Shown: positions 17,603 through 25,316 of the stretch, piece after piece
Layout: each line of letters begins with the position of its first letter
How positions within the stretch are numbered: position 1 is the stretch's first letter
Source of the DNA: Opitutia bacterium
GTDB lineage: Bacteria; Verrucomicrobiota; Verrucomicrobiae; Opitutales; Opitutaceae
NCBI GenBank assembly: GCA_947442255.1
Contig: CANEVO010000023.1
Location: 1 to 39,803, forward strand
Reading direction: 5' to 3'
Length of the DNA: 39,803 nt
Notes under the pieces: generated by a model
Told to the model about the DNA's origin: nothing
Databases searched by the model: none
The model's input: only the letters and a program-made list of their open reading frames with translations
Translations under genes and position numbers: made by a program

Positions 17603-18230
17603 GGATCCCGAATCTTGACCGCGGATGACGCGGATCACGCGGATGGCGGCCAAGGCAGCAGATGAATGCGCCAGCCTCATCCGCGGTTAACCTGCCTTGG
17701 ATTTTCCTGGTTTCCTGGCTTCAGGCTCACCCCAAATCCCCGGAATTAACCACGAAGGCACAAAGACACGAAGGGTCTGAGCTCCTCGGTGTCTCGGTCG
17801 TTCAGCTGGCTTGGGCTCGATGCCCAATCGACCACCCCGGAGTTAACCACCGAGGCACCGAGACACCGAGCGGCCGGGTTTCTCTTCGCGCCTTCGTGTC
17901 TTCGTGGTTCCACCGGCTTGATCCGGATGCATCCCGGCTTCACTCGGCAGCCAATCCCCAGAGTTAACCACAAAGACCCAAAGGGCTCGGGGTTTTTCGG
18001 TGTCTCGGTGTCTCGGTGGTTCAACTGGCTTGGGCTCGATGCCTTAGTCCATGCCATACACCGATGGTTATTCCTGGATTCCTGGCTTCAGGCTCAAGCC
18101 ACCGATCCCCGGAGCTAACCACCGAGGCACCGAGACACCGAGAGGCCGGGTTTCTCTTTGTGCCTTCGTGTCTTCGTGGTTCCACTGGCTTGGTCCGGAT
18201 GCTTGCACGCCAGTTCATCCGGCGCTTCTT
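17603..18230. repeat. Tandem block of ACCACCGAGGCACCGAG hairpin repeats (family F)
   Basis: A gene-free stretch filled with repeats. It opens with an inverted pair TTGACCGCGGATGA (17615-17628) / TCATCCGCGGTTAA (17677-17690). Four hairpin units then follow at about 17748-17803, 17845-17911, 17965-18022 and 18117-18183. Each starts AACCAC(C/G) with GAGGCACCGAGACACC or a variant, and ends TCGTGGTT or CGGTGGTT. Units 2 and 4 are nearly identical over about 100 bases, including their flanks, and are about 272 bases apart. Copies of TTCCTGGCTTCAGGCTCA (17713, 18079) lie between them. Related units occur at 30189-30433. It is not a CRISPR array: unit lengths and spacing vary and each unit is itself a palindrome. 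Confidence 0.85.
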
Positions 18231-18251
18231 TTGTCCATCGCCCCGCCGCCT

Positions 18252-19187
18252 GTGCCGCTCCCGCGCCCGAACACCCTGCTTCTCCTGACCGCGGCGCTCG
18301 CGGCCACCGGAAGCCTCCTCGCCCAGAGTTTTCGCAGCGGCGGCATTCGGGGCTCGGCGGAGGACTGGACGGACGAGGACGAGGTACGCACGGCCCGCGA
18401 GATCATGCCGCGAACGTTCCAACTTCCGCCGTGGGAAAATCCGCGCGGGTTCGAGAAGGACGTCTTCACGTTTGCCCGCGTCATTTTCCAGACGGATCCG
18501 CAACGCCCCGGCGATACCGGATTCGGTGGCCGGCTCCGCCGCGGCTGGGCGGTGGATTTCCCCGACGCCGATCTCAATTTCTCCTACCGCCTCCAGCAGA
18601 TGACCTCGCTGCGCGTCGATTCCGACGGCCGCGCCCTCAAGCTCACGAATCCGGAGCTGTCCGACTTTCCCTATCTCTTCATGACGCACGTCGAGCGCAT
18701 GGCGCTCGGCGACGAGGAGCAGGGCATCCTGCGCCGGTACCTACGCAATGGCGGCGTCCTCCTGGTGAACGATTTCTGGGGCGCCGCGGCCTGGCAGAAC
18801 CTCGTGCGCGAGATGCGCGAGGTGCTGCCCAACCACACGTGGATCGACCTCCCTCTCGATCACCCGATCTATCACTGCGTGTTCAACCTCCGCGGCCCGA
18901 TGAGCGAGCTGCGCGTGCCCACCATCCATCGTTGGAACACGGACTACGAGCCGGGCAACCCCAACTCCAATCCCACCTCCGGCTACCGGGGAGAGGGCTA
19001 CGAGACGATGCACATTCGCGCGCTGCTCGACGACCAGCAGCGGATCATGGTCCTCGCGATCCACAACTCCGACGTGAGCGACGGCTGGGAACGCGAGGGC
19101 GAGAACGCGGACTACTTCGCCCTCTTCTCCGAACCGCGCGCCTACCCGCTCGGCATCAATATCGTTTTCTATCTCATGACCCACTAG
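18252..19187 (+). CDS. Secreted DUF4159 protein
   Basis: 311 residues from GTG 18252; a TTG at 18231 is an equally possible start. The N-terminus is a Sec signal (NTLLLLTAALAATGSLLAQ). The rest is DUF4159: FTFARVIFQTD, WAVDFPDADLNFSYRLQQMT, DFPYLFMTHVERMAL and LRRYLRNGGVLLVNDFWG, then LPLDHPIYHCVF and a C-terminal FALFSEPRAYPLGINIVFYL. The family has a class-I-glutamine-amidotransferase-like fold and occurs in PVC bacteria next to von Willebrand-type and DUF58/MoxR genes, but none of these is present here. Function is unknown. The frame is open back to 18051, but that part encodes repeat family F and is excluded. It has no ATG start near the signal peptide. Confidence 0.85.
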   Translation: MPLPRPNTLLLLTAALAATGSLLAQSFRSGGIRGSAEDWTDEDEVRTAREIMPRTFQLPPWENPRGFEKDVFTFARVIFQTDPQRPGDTGFGGRLRRGWAVDFPDADLNFSYRLQQMTSLRVDSDGRALKLTNPELSDFPYLFMTHVERMALGDEEQGILRRYLRNGGVLLVNDFWGAAAWQNLVREMREVLPNHTWIDLPLDHPIYHCVFNLRGPMSELRVPTIHRWNTDYEPGNPNSNPTSGYRGEGYETMHIRALLDDQQRIMVLAIHNSDVSDGWEREGENADYFALFSEPRAYPLGINIVFYLMTH

Positions 19188-19190
19188 GCG

Positions 19191-19212
19191 GGCCGGCGCC
19201 CAGCGCCGGGCC
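19191..19212. repeat. GGCCGGCGCC palindrome (family J), copy 1
   Basis: GGCCGGCGCCCAGCGCCGGG and two further bases form a GC-rich hairpin three bases after the DUF4159 stop. A near-identical element, GGGCCGGCGCCCGGCGCCGG, is at 26992-27015 after the second sulfatase. Confidence 0.75.
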
Positions 19213-19241
19213 TACAGCAATGGCATGTTCTCGGCTGAGCA

Positions 19242-19310
19242 GTGGCATGGGTCTCCTGATCCAGGATGGATTTTTGAAGTCTGTGGCACGGGTCGGGAGA
19301 CCCGTGCCAC
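19242..19310. repeat. GTGGCACGGGTC palindrome (family B), full copy 1
   Basis: 69 bases from GTGGCATGGGTCTCC to GGGAGACCCGTGCCAC. The right end alone (19283-19310) is a perfect 12-base-arm hairpin, GTGGCACGGGTC/GACCCGTGCCAC. Other copies: 22486-22555, 28074-28100 (half) and 38609-38685 (inside a gene). Confidence 0.88.
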
Positions 19311-19319
19311 GCCGGGCCC

Positions 19320-19344
19320 GCCACTCGCTCACGCTCGCAGCCAC
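19320..19344. repeat. CGCTCACGCTCGCAGCCAC repeat (family D), copy 1
   Basis: GCCACTCGCTCACGCTCGCA followed by GCCAC. The reverse complement occurs at 29214-29238 and 36954-36978, and a partial direct copy at 37071-37089. It lies directly beside the family B element at 19242. Confidence 0.8.
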
Positions 19345-19410
19345 GGATGGGCGTGAGGCAATTTTAGGATTCTTGTCGCCGCTCGGGAACCGGCCCATGA
19401 AACGGTAACC

Positions 19411-20355
19411 GTGGCTCGCCGCTCTTCCATTCCCCGTTCGCTCCGTCGCACGAAGGCCTTCCTCGTCGCGAATCTGGTGCTCTGGGCGGCCATCGGCGGC
19501 TGGTATCTGTTCCAGCCGACGCCGCGCCAGCAGGAGATCTCGCATCTCGTCGGCAACCTGTTCGACAAGCAAAAGCAGATCACCGCCTTCGATGTCGCGT
19601 GGGACTTGTGGCAACTTTACGCGGGCGACGCCTTCGTCCGCGCGCCGTTGCCGGGCGACCGCACCCATCTGTATGGCGGCCTCCCCCAGCCGGTGAATTT
19701 CTCCGGCGGGGACATCCGGGTCCTGACGAACACGAGCTACGTCGTCGGCTACAGCGATCCGCTCGGCAACCCGGTGTGGGCGGCGTACCGACTGAAGGAT
19801 GTGACGCTCATGAGCGCGCCTCCCCGGCCGGATTCCTTCACCATGGACCGACGGACCGTGGCGCGGATCGAACCCTCCGACTATGCGCGCAGCGACTACG
19901 ATCGCGGACATCTCGCGCCCAACTACGGGATCGCGACGCGTTACGGGAAGCAGGGACAGGAGGAAACGTTCCGCATGTCGAACATCACGCCGCAAAAGCA
20001 CGGCCTGAATGCCGGGCTCTGGAGGAGCCTCGAGGAGAAAATCGCCACCAGTTATCCCGGGCGCTTCGAGGAGGTCTGGGTTCTGGCCGGCCCGGTGTTC
20101 GGACCGAACCCGGCCAAATTGAAGCAGCGCGTGGCGGTGCCGGAGGCGTTTTACATGATCATCGTGGACGAAAGCGACGGACGCGTCCGCACGCAGGCCT
20201 TCCTCTTTCCGCAGGAACAGAGCCGCGCGGAGTTGAATCGCTACCTCGTCACGATCGATGAGATCGAGCGGCGCACCGGTCTGGACTTTCTGCCGGCGTT
20301 ACCGGATGACGCGGAGACGGCGCTGGAGGCCCGTCTGCCGGCGCGCGCTTGGTGA
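19411..20355 (+). CDS. Membrane-anchored DNA/RNA non-specific endonuclease
   Basis: 314 residues starting at GTG 19411. One membrane segment (about residues 14-33, KAFLVANLVLWAAIGGWYL) anchors a beta-beta-alpha-metal nuclease domain facing out of the cytoplasm. Family landmarks: VGYSDPLGNPVWAAYRL, the catalytic DRGH at residues 164-167 within SDYDRGHLAPNYG, and MSNITPQKHGLN, in which the Asn residues coordinate the metal. Then come WVLAGPVFG and FYMIIVDES. The family cleaves single- and double-stranded DNA and RNA. A periplasmic role in nucleic-acid scavenging is inferred. No toxin/immunity partner gene is adjacent, so there is no evidence that it is a bacteriocin. No ATG lies near the start. 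Confidence 0.9.
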   Translation: MARRSSIPRSLRRTKAFLVANLVLWAAIGGWYLFQPTPRQQEISHLVGNLFDKQKQITAFDVAWDLWQLYAGDAFVRAPLPGDRTHLYGGLPQPVNFSGGDIRVLTNTSYVVGYSDPLGNPVWAAYRLKDVTLMSAPPRPDSFTMDRRTVARIEPSDYARSDYDRGHLAPNYGIATRYGKQGQEETFRMSNITPQKHGLNAGLWRSLEEKIATSYPGRFEEVWVLAGPVFGPNPAKLKQRVAVPEAFYMIIVDESDGRVRTQAFLFPQEQSRAELNRYLVTIDEIERRTGLDFLPALPDDAETALEARLPARAW

Positions 20356-20577
20356 GATGACGGGCGTCGATCGCGGCGGCGGCACGGCCAGCTACCGGTC
20401 CGGGTCTAGGGTGATTCGGTCCCGGATTCGGTCTCTGATTGAGGTTCGCAGATCAGACTGAAAGAACGACCAGAGTTCCTGCGCTGACGCGCAGGGCTAC
20501 GCAGTGGTGGCCGCAGCGGGAGGTTTTGCCTGCCCTGTCCGACGAGCCATGATGCGATTTTCAATAATTTTCCCCGC

Positions 20578-21648
20578 ATGCCTTCCCCCTTTCTTCCCCC
20601 ACCCGAGCGTTGCGAGCCGCTGGCCGGCCTCGTGGCGCGTTGGGATGGCGCCATGGAGATGCGGTCCGCGGCGGAGGTGGTGGAGTACGCGCTGCCGAGC
20701 CACGCCTCGGCCGAGTTAAGGGAATTCTGGCACGCGGAAACGCGGGCTGAGGCCGGCCCGGCGTTCATCGCGCGACTGCCCCAGGGACGCGTCTTCGGCA
20801 GCGGCATCGTCCTCTCCCCCGATGGTCGCAGCATCGCCCGTGATGTGTCACTGGATTTTGGCAAGCCGCCGACGGATCACTGGCTCGTCACGCATCAGAA
20901 GATTCCGCCGCCCCAGCCAGTCCCCGGCCGCACTGCCGTGGTCGCGACGACGCTGGGCATGGGTTACGGGCACTGGCTGCTCGATGAGCTGCCGCGGCTG
21001 CTCACGCTGCCGCGCGCCGCGGCCGATGCCGTCATCGCCCACGCGGACGAGCCCTGCAGTCGGATGGCACTCGACCAGGCCGGCTGGAGCGGCGCCGTGC
21101 TGCCGGCTGATCGCCGCAGTCATTTCCAATGCGAGCACCTCATCGTTCCGAGCCTCGTGGGCAATGTAGTGCAGCCGACGCGCACGGCGGTGGACCTGCT
21201 CCACGCGTTCACCGATCGATATCACTCGGACACGTCGCCCTGCGGGGCGCGTCTTTACCTGAGTCGTGAGACCGCGCGTCGTCGCCGGGTGACCAACGAA
21301 TCCGCGTTGTGGGCGGAACTGGAGCCGGCGGGCTTCGTGAAAGTGCGGCTGGAGAAGATGACCTGGCCGGAACAGATCAACGCGTTCCGCCACGCGAAGA
21401 TCATCGTGGCGCCGCACGGGGCGGGTCTCGCCAACCTCGCCTTCTGCCGTCCGGGCACGCGCGTGATCGAGTTCTTCAACCGCGCCTACGTGTCCGGCTG
21501 TTACTGGCGCCTCGCCGCCTTGCAGGGACTCGACTACCGCCCCGTATTGCCGGAGTCGCCCGGGCCCCTGGGCGCGACGCCCGAGTGCAACCGGCTCGAT
21601 CTCGAGGCGGACTTGGCGCAGGTGCGCGCCGCGCTGCGGAGCGCGTGA
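20578..21648 (+). CDS. Glycosyltransferase family 61 (DUF563) protein
   Basis: 356 residues, no signal peptide. Recognised by TLGMGYGHWLLDELPRLLTL (the GT61 'N..HW..D..PRL' block), RLYLSRETARRRRVTNES, and IIVAPHGAGLANLAFCRPGT followed by VIEFF. The last block is the conserved 'HGAGL.N..F..PG..V.E' motif. Members transfer xylose, GlcNAc or related sugars; in bacteria they usually act in capsule or LPS assembly. The surrounding genes give no polysaccharide locus, so the acceptor is unknown. The 220 bases upstream hold no clear promoter. Confidence 0.88.
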   Translation: MPSPFLPPPERCEPLAGLVARWDGAMEMRSAAEVVEYALPSHASAELREFWHAETRAEAGPAFIARLPQGRVFGSGIVLSPDGRSIARDVSLDFGKPPTDHWLVTHQKIPPPQPVPGRTAVVATTLGMGYGHWLLDELPRLLTLPRAAADAVIAHADEPCSRMALDQAGWSGAVLPADRRSHFQCEHLIVPSLVGNVVQPTRTAVDLLHAFTDRYHSDTSPCGARLYLSRETARRRRVTNESALWAELEPAGFVKVRLEKMTWPEQINAFRHAKIIVAPHGAGLANLAFCRPGTRVIEFFNRAYVSGCYWRLAALQGLDYRPVLPESPGPLGATPECNRLDLEADLAQVRAALRSA

Positions 21649-21709
21649 GCCGCCGCGCCGACCGGGAGCGGGCGTCTAAAAAGATGACTTCTCTCACCGC
21701 GGTGCGGCT

Positions 21710-21774
21710 GTAGCCACGAGCGCCAGCGAGTGGATGAACGCCCGTCGCTCCGCTCGCTTGGCGCTCGTGGCTAC
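21710..21774. repeat. GTAGCCACGAGCGC palindrome (family C), copy 2
   Basis: Left arm GTAGCCACGAGCGCCAGCGA(G), right arm CTCGCTTGGCGCTCGTGGCT(AC), which pair with a single one-base bulge. It lies about 60 bases after the GT61 stop. Its sister copy at 16108-16168 also lies after a plus-strand stop. Confidence 0.82.
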
Positions 21775-21918
21775 GGGAAACGTACCGGTTTAGACAGACT
21801 CTGAGGCAGGTGAGCGACCGGCGAACACCTGTCTCCATTCGAAAATTCCGAATCGAAATTCGAAAATCTAACCGCAATCCCGCTTTGACTGGCGGAACTT
21901 CCCGCATACTCATACGCC

Positions 21919-22485
21919 ATGCTGGTTGACGTACTTCAAGATCACGCGGCGCTCTACGTGTCCGGGGCCATGGCCGCCCCGGAGCGGAATGACTTTGAAC
22001 TGATCCTAGAGTTTCACGGCGAGCTGCGGGCCCACGTCGCGGAATTACAGAACGCGACCACCGCCTGGACGATCGCCGAGTTGCCGCCCGCCCTGGCCGC
22101 GCCGACGGGATTGATGTCGCGCATTCTGGGCACGCTCGACACGCAGCCCGCCCCGCCACCGCCCGAGGCCGTGGCGGTGACCGATCCCGCGGGCCTGATC
22201 GAGTGGGTCAATCCGGCCTTCAGCGAGATGTGCGGCTACACGCTCGGCGAACTCCGGGGCCGCAAGCCCGGCGCGTTGTTGCAGGGTCCCGCCACCGACC
22301 CGGCCGCCGTGAGCCGCATCCGCCAGTCAGTGCGCGAGCGTCGCGCCTGCCGCGAAACGCTGATCAATTATCACAAGGACGGATCGCCCTATCGAGTGGC
22401 CATCCAGATTACCCCGGTGCTGGACGACGATCAGGGACCCCTGTGGTTCGTCGCCCGGGAGCGGATACTGGCAGAGGGTGCTTGA
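21919..22485 (+). CDS. PAS protein with N-terminal anti-sigma-like (RskA-type) domain
   Basis: 188 residues. Residues about 1-72 (DHAALYVSGAMAAPERNDFE, then LRAHVAELQNATTAWTIAEL and LMSRILGTLD) follow the pattern of RskA/ChrR-type anti-sigma domains ('LAALYALGAL...E...FE.HL..C..C...VAEL.....LA...PP..LR.RLL..L'). The zinc-binding Cys residues are absent. Residues about 80-187 form a PAS domain: VTDPAGLIEWVNPAFSEMCG, YTLGELRGRKPGALLQGPAT, ETLINYHKDGSPYRVAI. The LOV photoadduct Cys ('NCRFLQ') is not present. No sigma factor, kinase or output domain is adjacent, so any partner must be encoded elsewhere. A TTGACT at 21883 could be a -35 box, but no matching -10 is evident. The stop codon directly abuts a palindromic repeat. 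Confidence 0.78.
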   Translation: MLVDVLQDHAALYVSGAMAAPERNDFELILEFHGELRAHVAELQNATTAWTIAELPPALAAPTGLMSRILGTLDTQPAPPPPEAVAVTDPAGLIEWVNPAFSEMCGYTLGELRGRKPGALLQGPATDPAAVSRIRQSVRERRACRETLINYHKDGSPYRVAIQITPVLDDDQGPLWFVARERILAEGA

Positions 22486-22555
22486 GTGGCACGGGTCTCC
22501 CGACCCGTGGAGTGCATCACGGAACGTAGTTCATGGTTCGGGAGACCCATGCCAC
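22486..22555. repeat. GTGGCACGGGTC palindrome (family B), full copy 2
   Basis: 70 bases, GTGGCACGGGTCTCCCGACC at the left end and GGTTCGGGAGACCCATGCCAC at the right. It begins on the base directly after the PAS stop codon. Confidence 0.88.
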
Positions 22556-22574
22556 GGAAATCACACTTGCCCGG

Positions 22575-22665
22575 GTTCGTAGTTCCGCCTTCAGGCGGAA
22601 TCGAGCATGGAAAAACCGTGCGGCCATCGTACCCAAGCCGTCCGCCTGAAGGCGGAACGACGAAC
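22575..22665. repeat. TTCCGCCTTCAGGCGGA inverted pair
   Basis: Arms 22575-22599 and 22641-22665 match at 24 of 25 positions around 41 bases. Each arm also contains its own small palindrome (TCCGCCTTCAGGCGGA). It lies between the convergent PAS and PQQ-dehydrogenase genes and may end transcription from both sides. Confidence 0.82.
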
Positions 22666-22696
22666 TCAAGCCGATGGCCGCCGGTGACGTCTGGTC

Positions 22697-24721
22697 CTAC
22701 GGTACCGCCAGAGCGATCAACTCGGCGGGGACGCCGCGGGCGCCAACGGCCACGACGATGAACTGACGGTCGTTCACCATGTAGGTCATCGGGATGCCCG
22801 TCGCGTTGGCGGGCAGTTCCAGCTCGTGAATCGTCGCGCCGGTCTTCTTGTCGAGTGCGCGGAATTTCTTCCCCCCTCCGCCCGGGCCGGCGTTGAACAT
22901 GCCCGCGCCGTCGGCGGCGAAGAGCAGAGTCTTCGTCACCATCAGCGGCGCGCGTTCCGGCCGGCCGGTCTTGCTGAGATCGATGCCCTTGAGCGCGGGG
23001 TGATTCTTCACGGCGTCGGGCACGTCGCCGTTCGGCACCATCCACGCGTGATCGCCGGTGCGCATGTCGATCGCGGTGATCCGGCCCCACGGTGGCCTGA
23101 TCAACGGCAGCCCCTGCGGCCCGATGTTACCGCGCACCGCTCCCTCGCCGCCCCCGCCGGCTTTCGCCGCCGCGGCTCCACCACCCTTGGCCGCCGCGCC
23201 ACCCGCCGGTCCGCGGCCGGCGCCGCCGACATAGGCCATGTCGGACCGGCGCGGATCGGGAACCGAGACGGCCATCGGATCGGGATTCGTAAGCGAGGAA
23301 ACGAAGAACAGCTTGGTCTCCGGATCGAACGCGCCACCGGGCCAGTTGGCTCCGCCGGTGTGATGCGGGAGCAGCAGCGTCGCGAGCTTGCCATCCGTGC
23401 CGCGCACGATCGGCGGCAGATAGAGCGGGCCGTATTTGTACTGCTCGAGGATCTTCCGCGCCTCGACGTTCAGTTCCGGCGTGAAGTCGATCAGGTCGTC
23501 CGGTGACACCCCCACGCGATCGAAGGCCGCCGGCTTGGTCGGAATCGGCTGCGTGGGCGAAGTCCACTCGCCGGGCACGTCGGACGCAGGAAACGGGGTC
23601 TCGATGATCGGCCAGACCGGTTCGCCGGTCACACGATCGAACACGAAGGTGTGGCCCATCTTCATCACGAGGCCCACGGCCTTGATGTTCTTCCCGCCGA
23701 CGGTGGTGTCGAACAGCAGGGGCGGCGACGAGGGCTCGTAGTCCCAGATGTCGTGATGGATGATCTGGTAGTGCCAGACGCGCTTCCCCGTGCGCGCATC
23801 GAGGCACACGAGGCTGCCCGAGAACAGATTGTTACCCGGGCGGTGCCCGCCGTAGAAATCGCCCGTCGCGGACTCGACCGGGATGTAAACGTAGCCGAGC
23901 TCTTCGTCGCCCGCGAGCGGCGCCCACGCACCGGCGTTGCCGGTGCCCTTCCAGGAATCCTTTTCCCACGTCTCGTTCCCGAACTCGCCGGGTTGCGGGA
24001 TGGTGCGGAATGTCCAGAGCTGCTTTCCCGTGCGGACATCGTAGCCGCGGATGTGGCCCGGGACATTGTTCTTCGAGGCCGGCGCCGTGCCGGGCTGGAA
24101 AGCCGCGCCGACCACGACGACGTCGCGGATGATCATCGCCGGCGAACTCGATCCGATCAGGCCCGGAGGCACGACATCGCGATCGAGGCCGGCGGTCAGT
24201 TCCACGATCCCGGACGTCCCGAAGTTCGGGATCACGCGACCGGTCTTCGCGTCGAGCGCCACGAGCTGGTAGCCCGGCGTGATGAGGATGATTCGGTTGT
24301 CTCCCTTGCCATCTGTCCAGTAGGCGAGGCCGCGGTTCTGGGTCCGCACGGCGCGATCGCCGCGCTCGCCCTCGTCGAGACGATACATCCAGAGCGTCTC
24401 GCCGGTGGCGCCATCAACGGCGACGACATCGCGCCGCGAGCCCGCGGTCAAATAGAGGGTGCCCTCGATCATGAGGGGCGTCACTTCCCAGAGATAGTCC
24501 GGCCGCGGACCGAAATTCTCGGCCTTCCAGCGCCACGCGATCGCCAGTTCCTTCGCATTCGTGGCGTTGATCTGATCGAGCGGTGAATACTTGGTGTTGC
24601 CGGCGTCGCCGCCGTAGTAGCGCCACTCGCCCTTGGTGGCGCCCTGTTGGGCGGACAGGCTGCCGGCCAGCGTAAGCGGCAGGAGCAACCGGAGCAGAAT
24701 TCGGGTGGGGTTTGGTCTCAT
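22697..24721 (-). CDS. PQQ-dependent (quinoprotein) dehydrogenase
   Basis: 674 residues, Sec signal (RLLLPLTLAGSLSAQ). It opens WRYYGGDAGNTKYSPLDQIN, the standard start of the quinoprotein glucose/alcohol dehydrogenase propeller. It continues with LWEVTPLMIEGTLYLTAGSR, VVAVDGATGETLWMYR, GHIRGYDVRTGKQLWTFRTI, GSLVCLDARTGKRVWHYQ and IIHHDIWDYE. These W-motif blades are typical of membrane-bound glucose-dehydrogenase-like enzymes that pass electrons to a cytochrome c or quinone. The substrate is probably a sugar or alcohol. A Gly/Ala/Lys-rich insert of about 35 residues (about 497-531) interrupts the late blades. Its ATG overlaps the stop of the upstream cytochrome gene by four bases, indicating a translationally coupled pair. 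Confidence 0.9.
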   Translation of the reverse strand: MRPNPTRILLRLLLPLTLAGSLSAQQGATKGEWRYYGGDAGNTKYSPLDQINATNAKELAIAWRWKAENFGPRPDYLWEVTPLMIEGTLYLTAGSRRDVVAVDGATGETLWMYRLDEGERGDRAVRTQNRGLAYWTDGKGDNRIILITPGYQLVALDAKTGRVIPNFGTSGIVELTAGLDRDVVPPGLIGSSSPAMIIRDVVVVGAAFQPGTAPASKNNVPGHIRGYDVRTGKQLWTFRTIPQPGEFGNETWEKDSWKGTGNAGAWAPLAGDEELGYVYIPVESATGDFYGGHRPGNNLFSGSLVCLDARTGKRVWHYQIIHHDIWDYEPSSPPLLFDTTVGGKNIKAVGLVMKMGHTFVFDRVTGEPVWPIIETPFPASDVPGEWTSPTQPIPTKPAAFDRVGVSPDDLIDFTPELNVEARKILEQYKYGPLYLPPIVRGTDGKLATLLLPHHTGGANWPGGAFDPETKLFFVSSLTNPDPMAVSVPDPRRSDMAYVGGAGRGPAGGAAAKGGGAAAAKAGGGGEGAVRGNIGPQGLPLIRPPWGRITAIDMRTGDHAWMVPNGDVPDAVKNHPALKGIDLSKTGRPERAPLMVTKTLLFAADGAGMFNAGPGGGGKKFRALDKKTGATIHELELPANATGIPMTYMVNDRQFIVVAVGARGVPAELIALAVP

Positions 24722-25188
24722 TTTTTCGGGGTAATTAAGATCTGGTTCAGCACGTCCAAGGTGGGCTCGAGCTCGCCCGGGCCGGCCGGGTAATCATTCT
24801 TGCTGAAGACATACGCCGTGATGTCGGTGCTTTGCTTCCGCGTCACCTTGCCCGGGCCGTCCGACGGCATCTCCTCGCGCGTGTATTCCACGAGTTCGCC
24901 GAACGACTTGCCGATCCAGTTGTTGAGAAAATCGTCGTCCACCAGCGGCGGGGAATCCTCACCGCCTCCGAGCTCATCGCCGTGGCACCGGGCGCACAGG
25001 TTTTCGTAGGCCTTCTGGCCGCGGCTGATTTGCGCGGAGTTGTAAACGCCATCCGAAATCGAGCGGGTCGAGGCGGGCTCCGCCCCGGTCACCAGGGATA
25101 TCGTCAGCACCGTCGCGAGAATCGCGCCCACGCCAGCCCCCCAGGCCAGCCGGCGGGGGAAATGGAAGTGCACAAAGGGTGGGGTCAT
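24718..25188 (-). CDS. Small membrane-anchored c-type cytochrome
   Basis: 156 residues from ATG 25188. A hydrophobic segment (WGAGVGAILATVLTISLVTG, about residues 14-33) exports or anchors the protein. One haem motif, CARCH, lies near residues 64-68 in AYENLCARCHGDELGGGEDS, with PLVDDDFLNNW and a distal Met in EEMPSDGPG, as in single-domain cytochromes associated with PQQ dehydrogenases. It probably accepts electrons from the dehydrogenase encoded directly downstream (ATGA overlap at 24718-24721). The frame is open upstream to 25293, but the longer start lacks an export signal. Confidence 0.88.
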   Translation of the reverse strand: MTPPFVHFHFPRRLAWGAGVGAILATVLTISLVTGAEPASTRSISDGVYNSAQISRGQKAYENLCARCHGDELGGGEDSPPLVDDDFLNNWIGKSFGELVEYTREEMPSDGPGKVTRKQSTDITAYVFSKNDYPAGPGELEPTLDVLNQILITPKK

Positions 25189-25316
25189 CGACACAGGCAG
25201 GTAACCCCACCAAGGGAGGCCAGGATTGGCGGGATGAAAAGGAATTAAAGAGGCAGGTCCAACGCCGGGGCCGCAACCGCGCTTGTCTCGCACCCGCCGC
25301 GTGCCACGTTTCCGCC

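Noticed and set aside
17748..18183. Possible CRISPR array
   Set aside because: Units are palindromic in themselves, differ in length and spacing, and the intervening sequences are also repeated; no cas gene is present.
18051..18251. N-terminal extension of the DUF4159 protein
   Set aside because: Encoded by intergenic repeat units also present elsewhere; the signal peptide starts after it.
19411..20355. Nuclease as a bacteriocin or contact-dependent toxin
   Set aside because: No immunity gene, no delivery domain and only an N-terminal membrane anchor; the simpler reading is a periplasmic or surface nuclease.
21883..21918. Promoter (TTGACT) or ECF-type GGAACTT box before the PAS gene
   Set aside because: No -10 element at a suitable distance before the ATG; an ECF -10 would fall inside the gene.
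22195..22300. LOV photosensor in the PAS protein
   Set aside because: The segment corresponding to the GRNCRFLQ motif reads GRKPGALLQ, so the flavin-binding Cys is missing.
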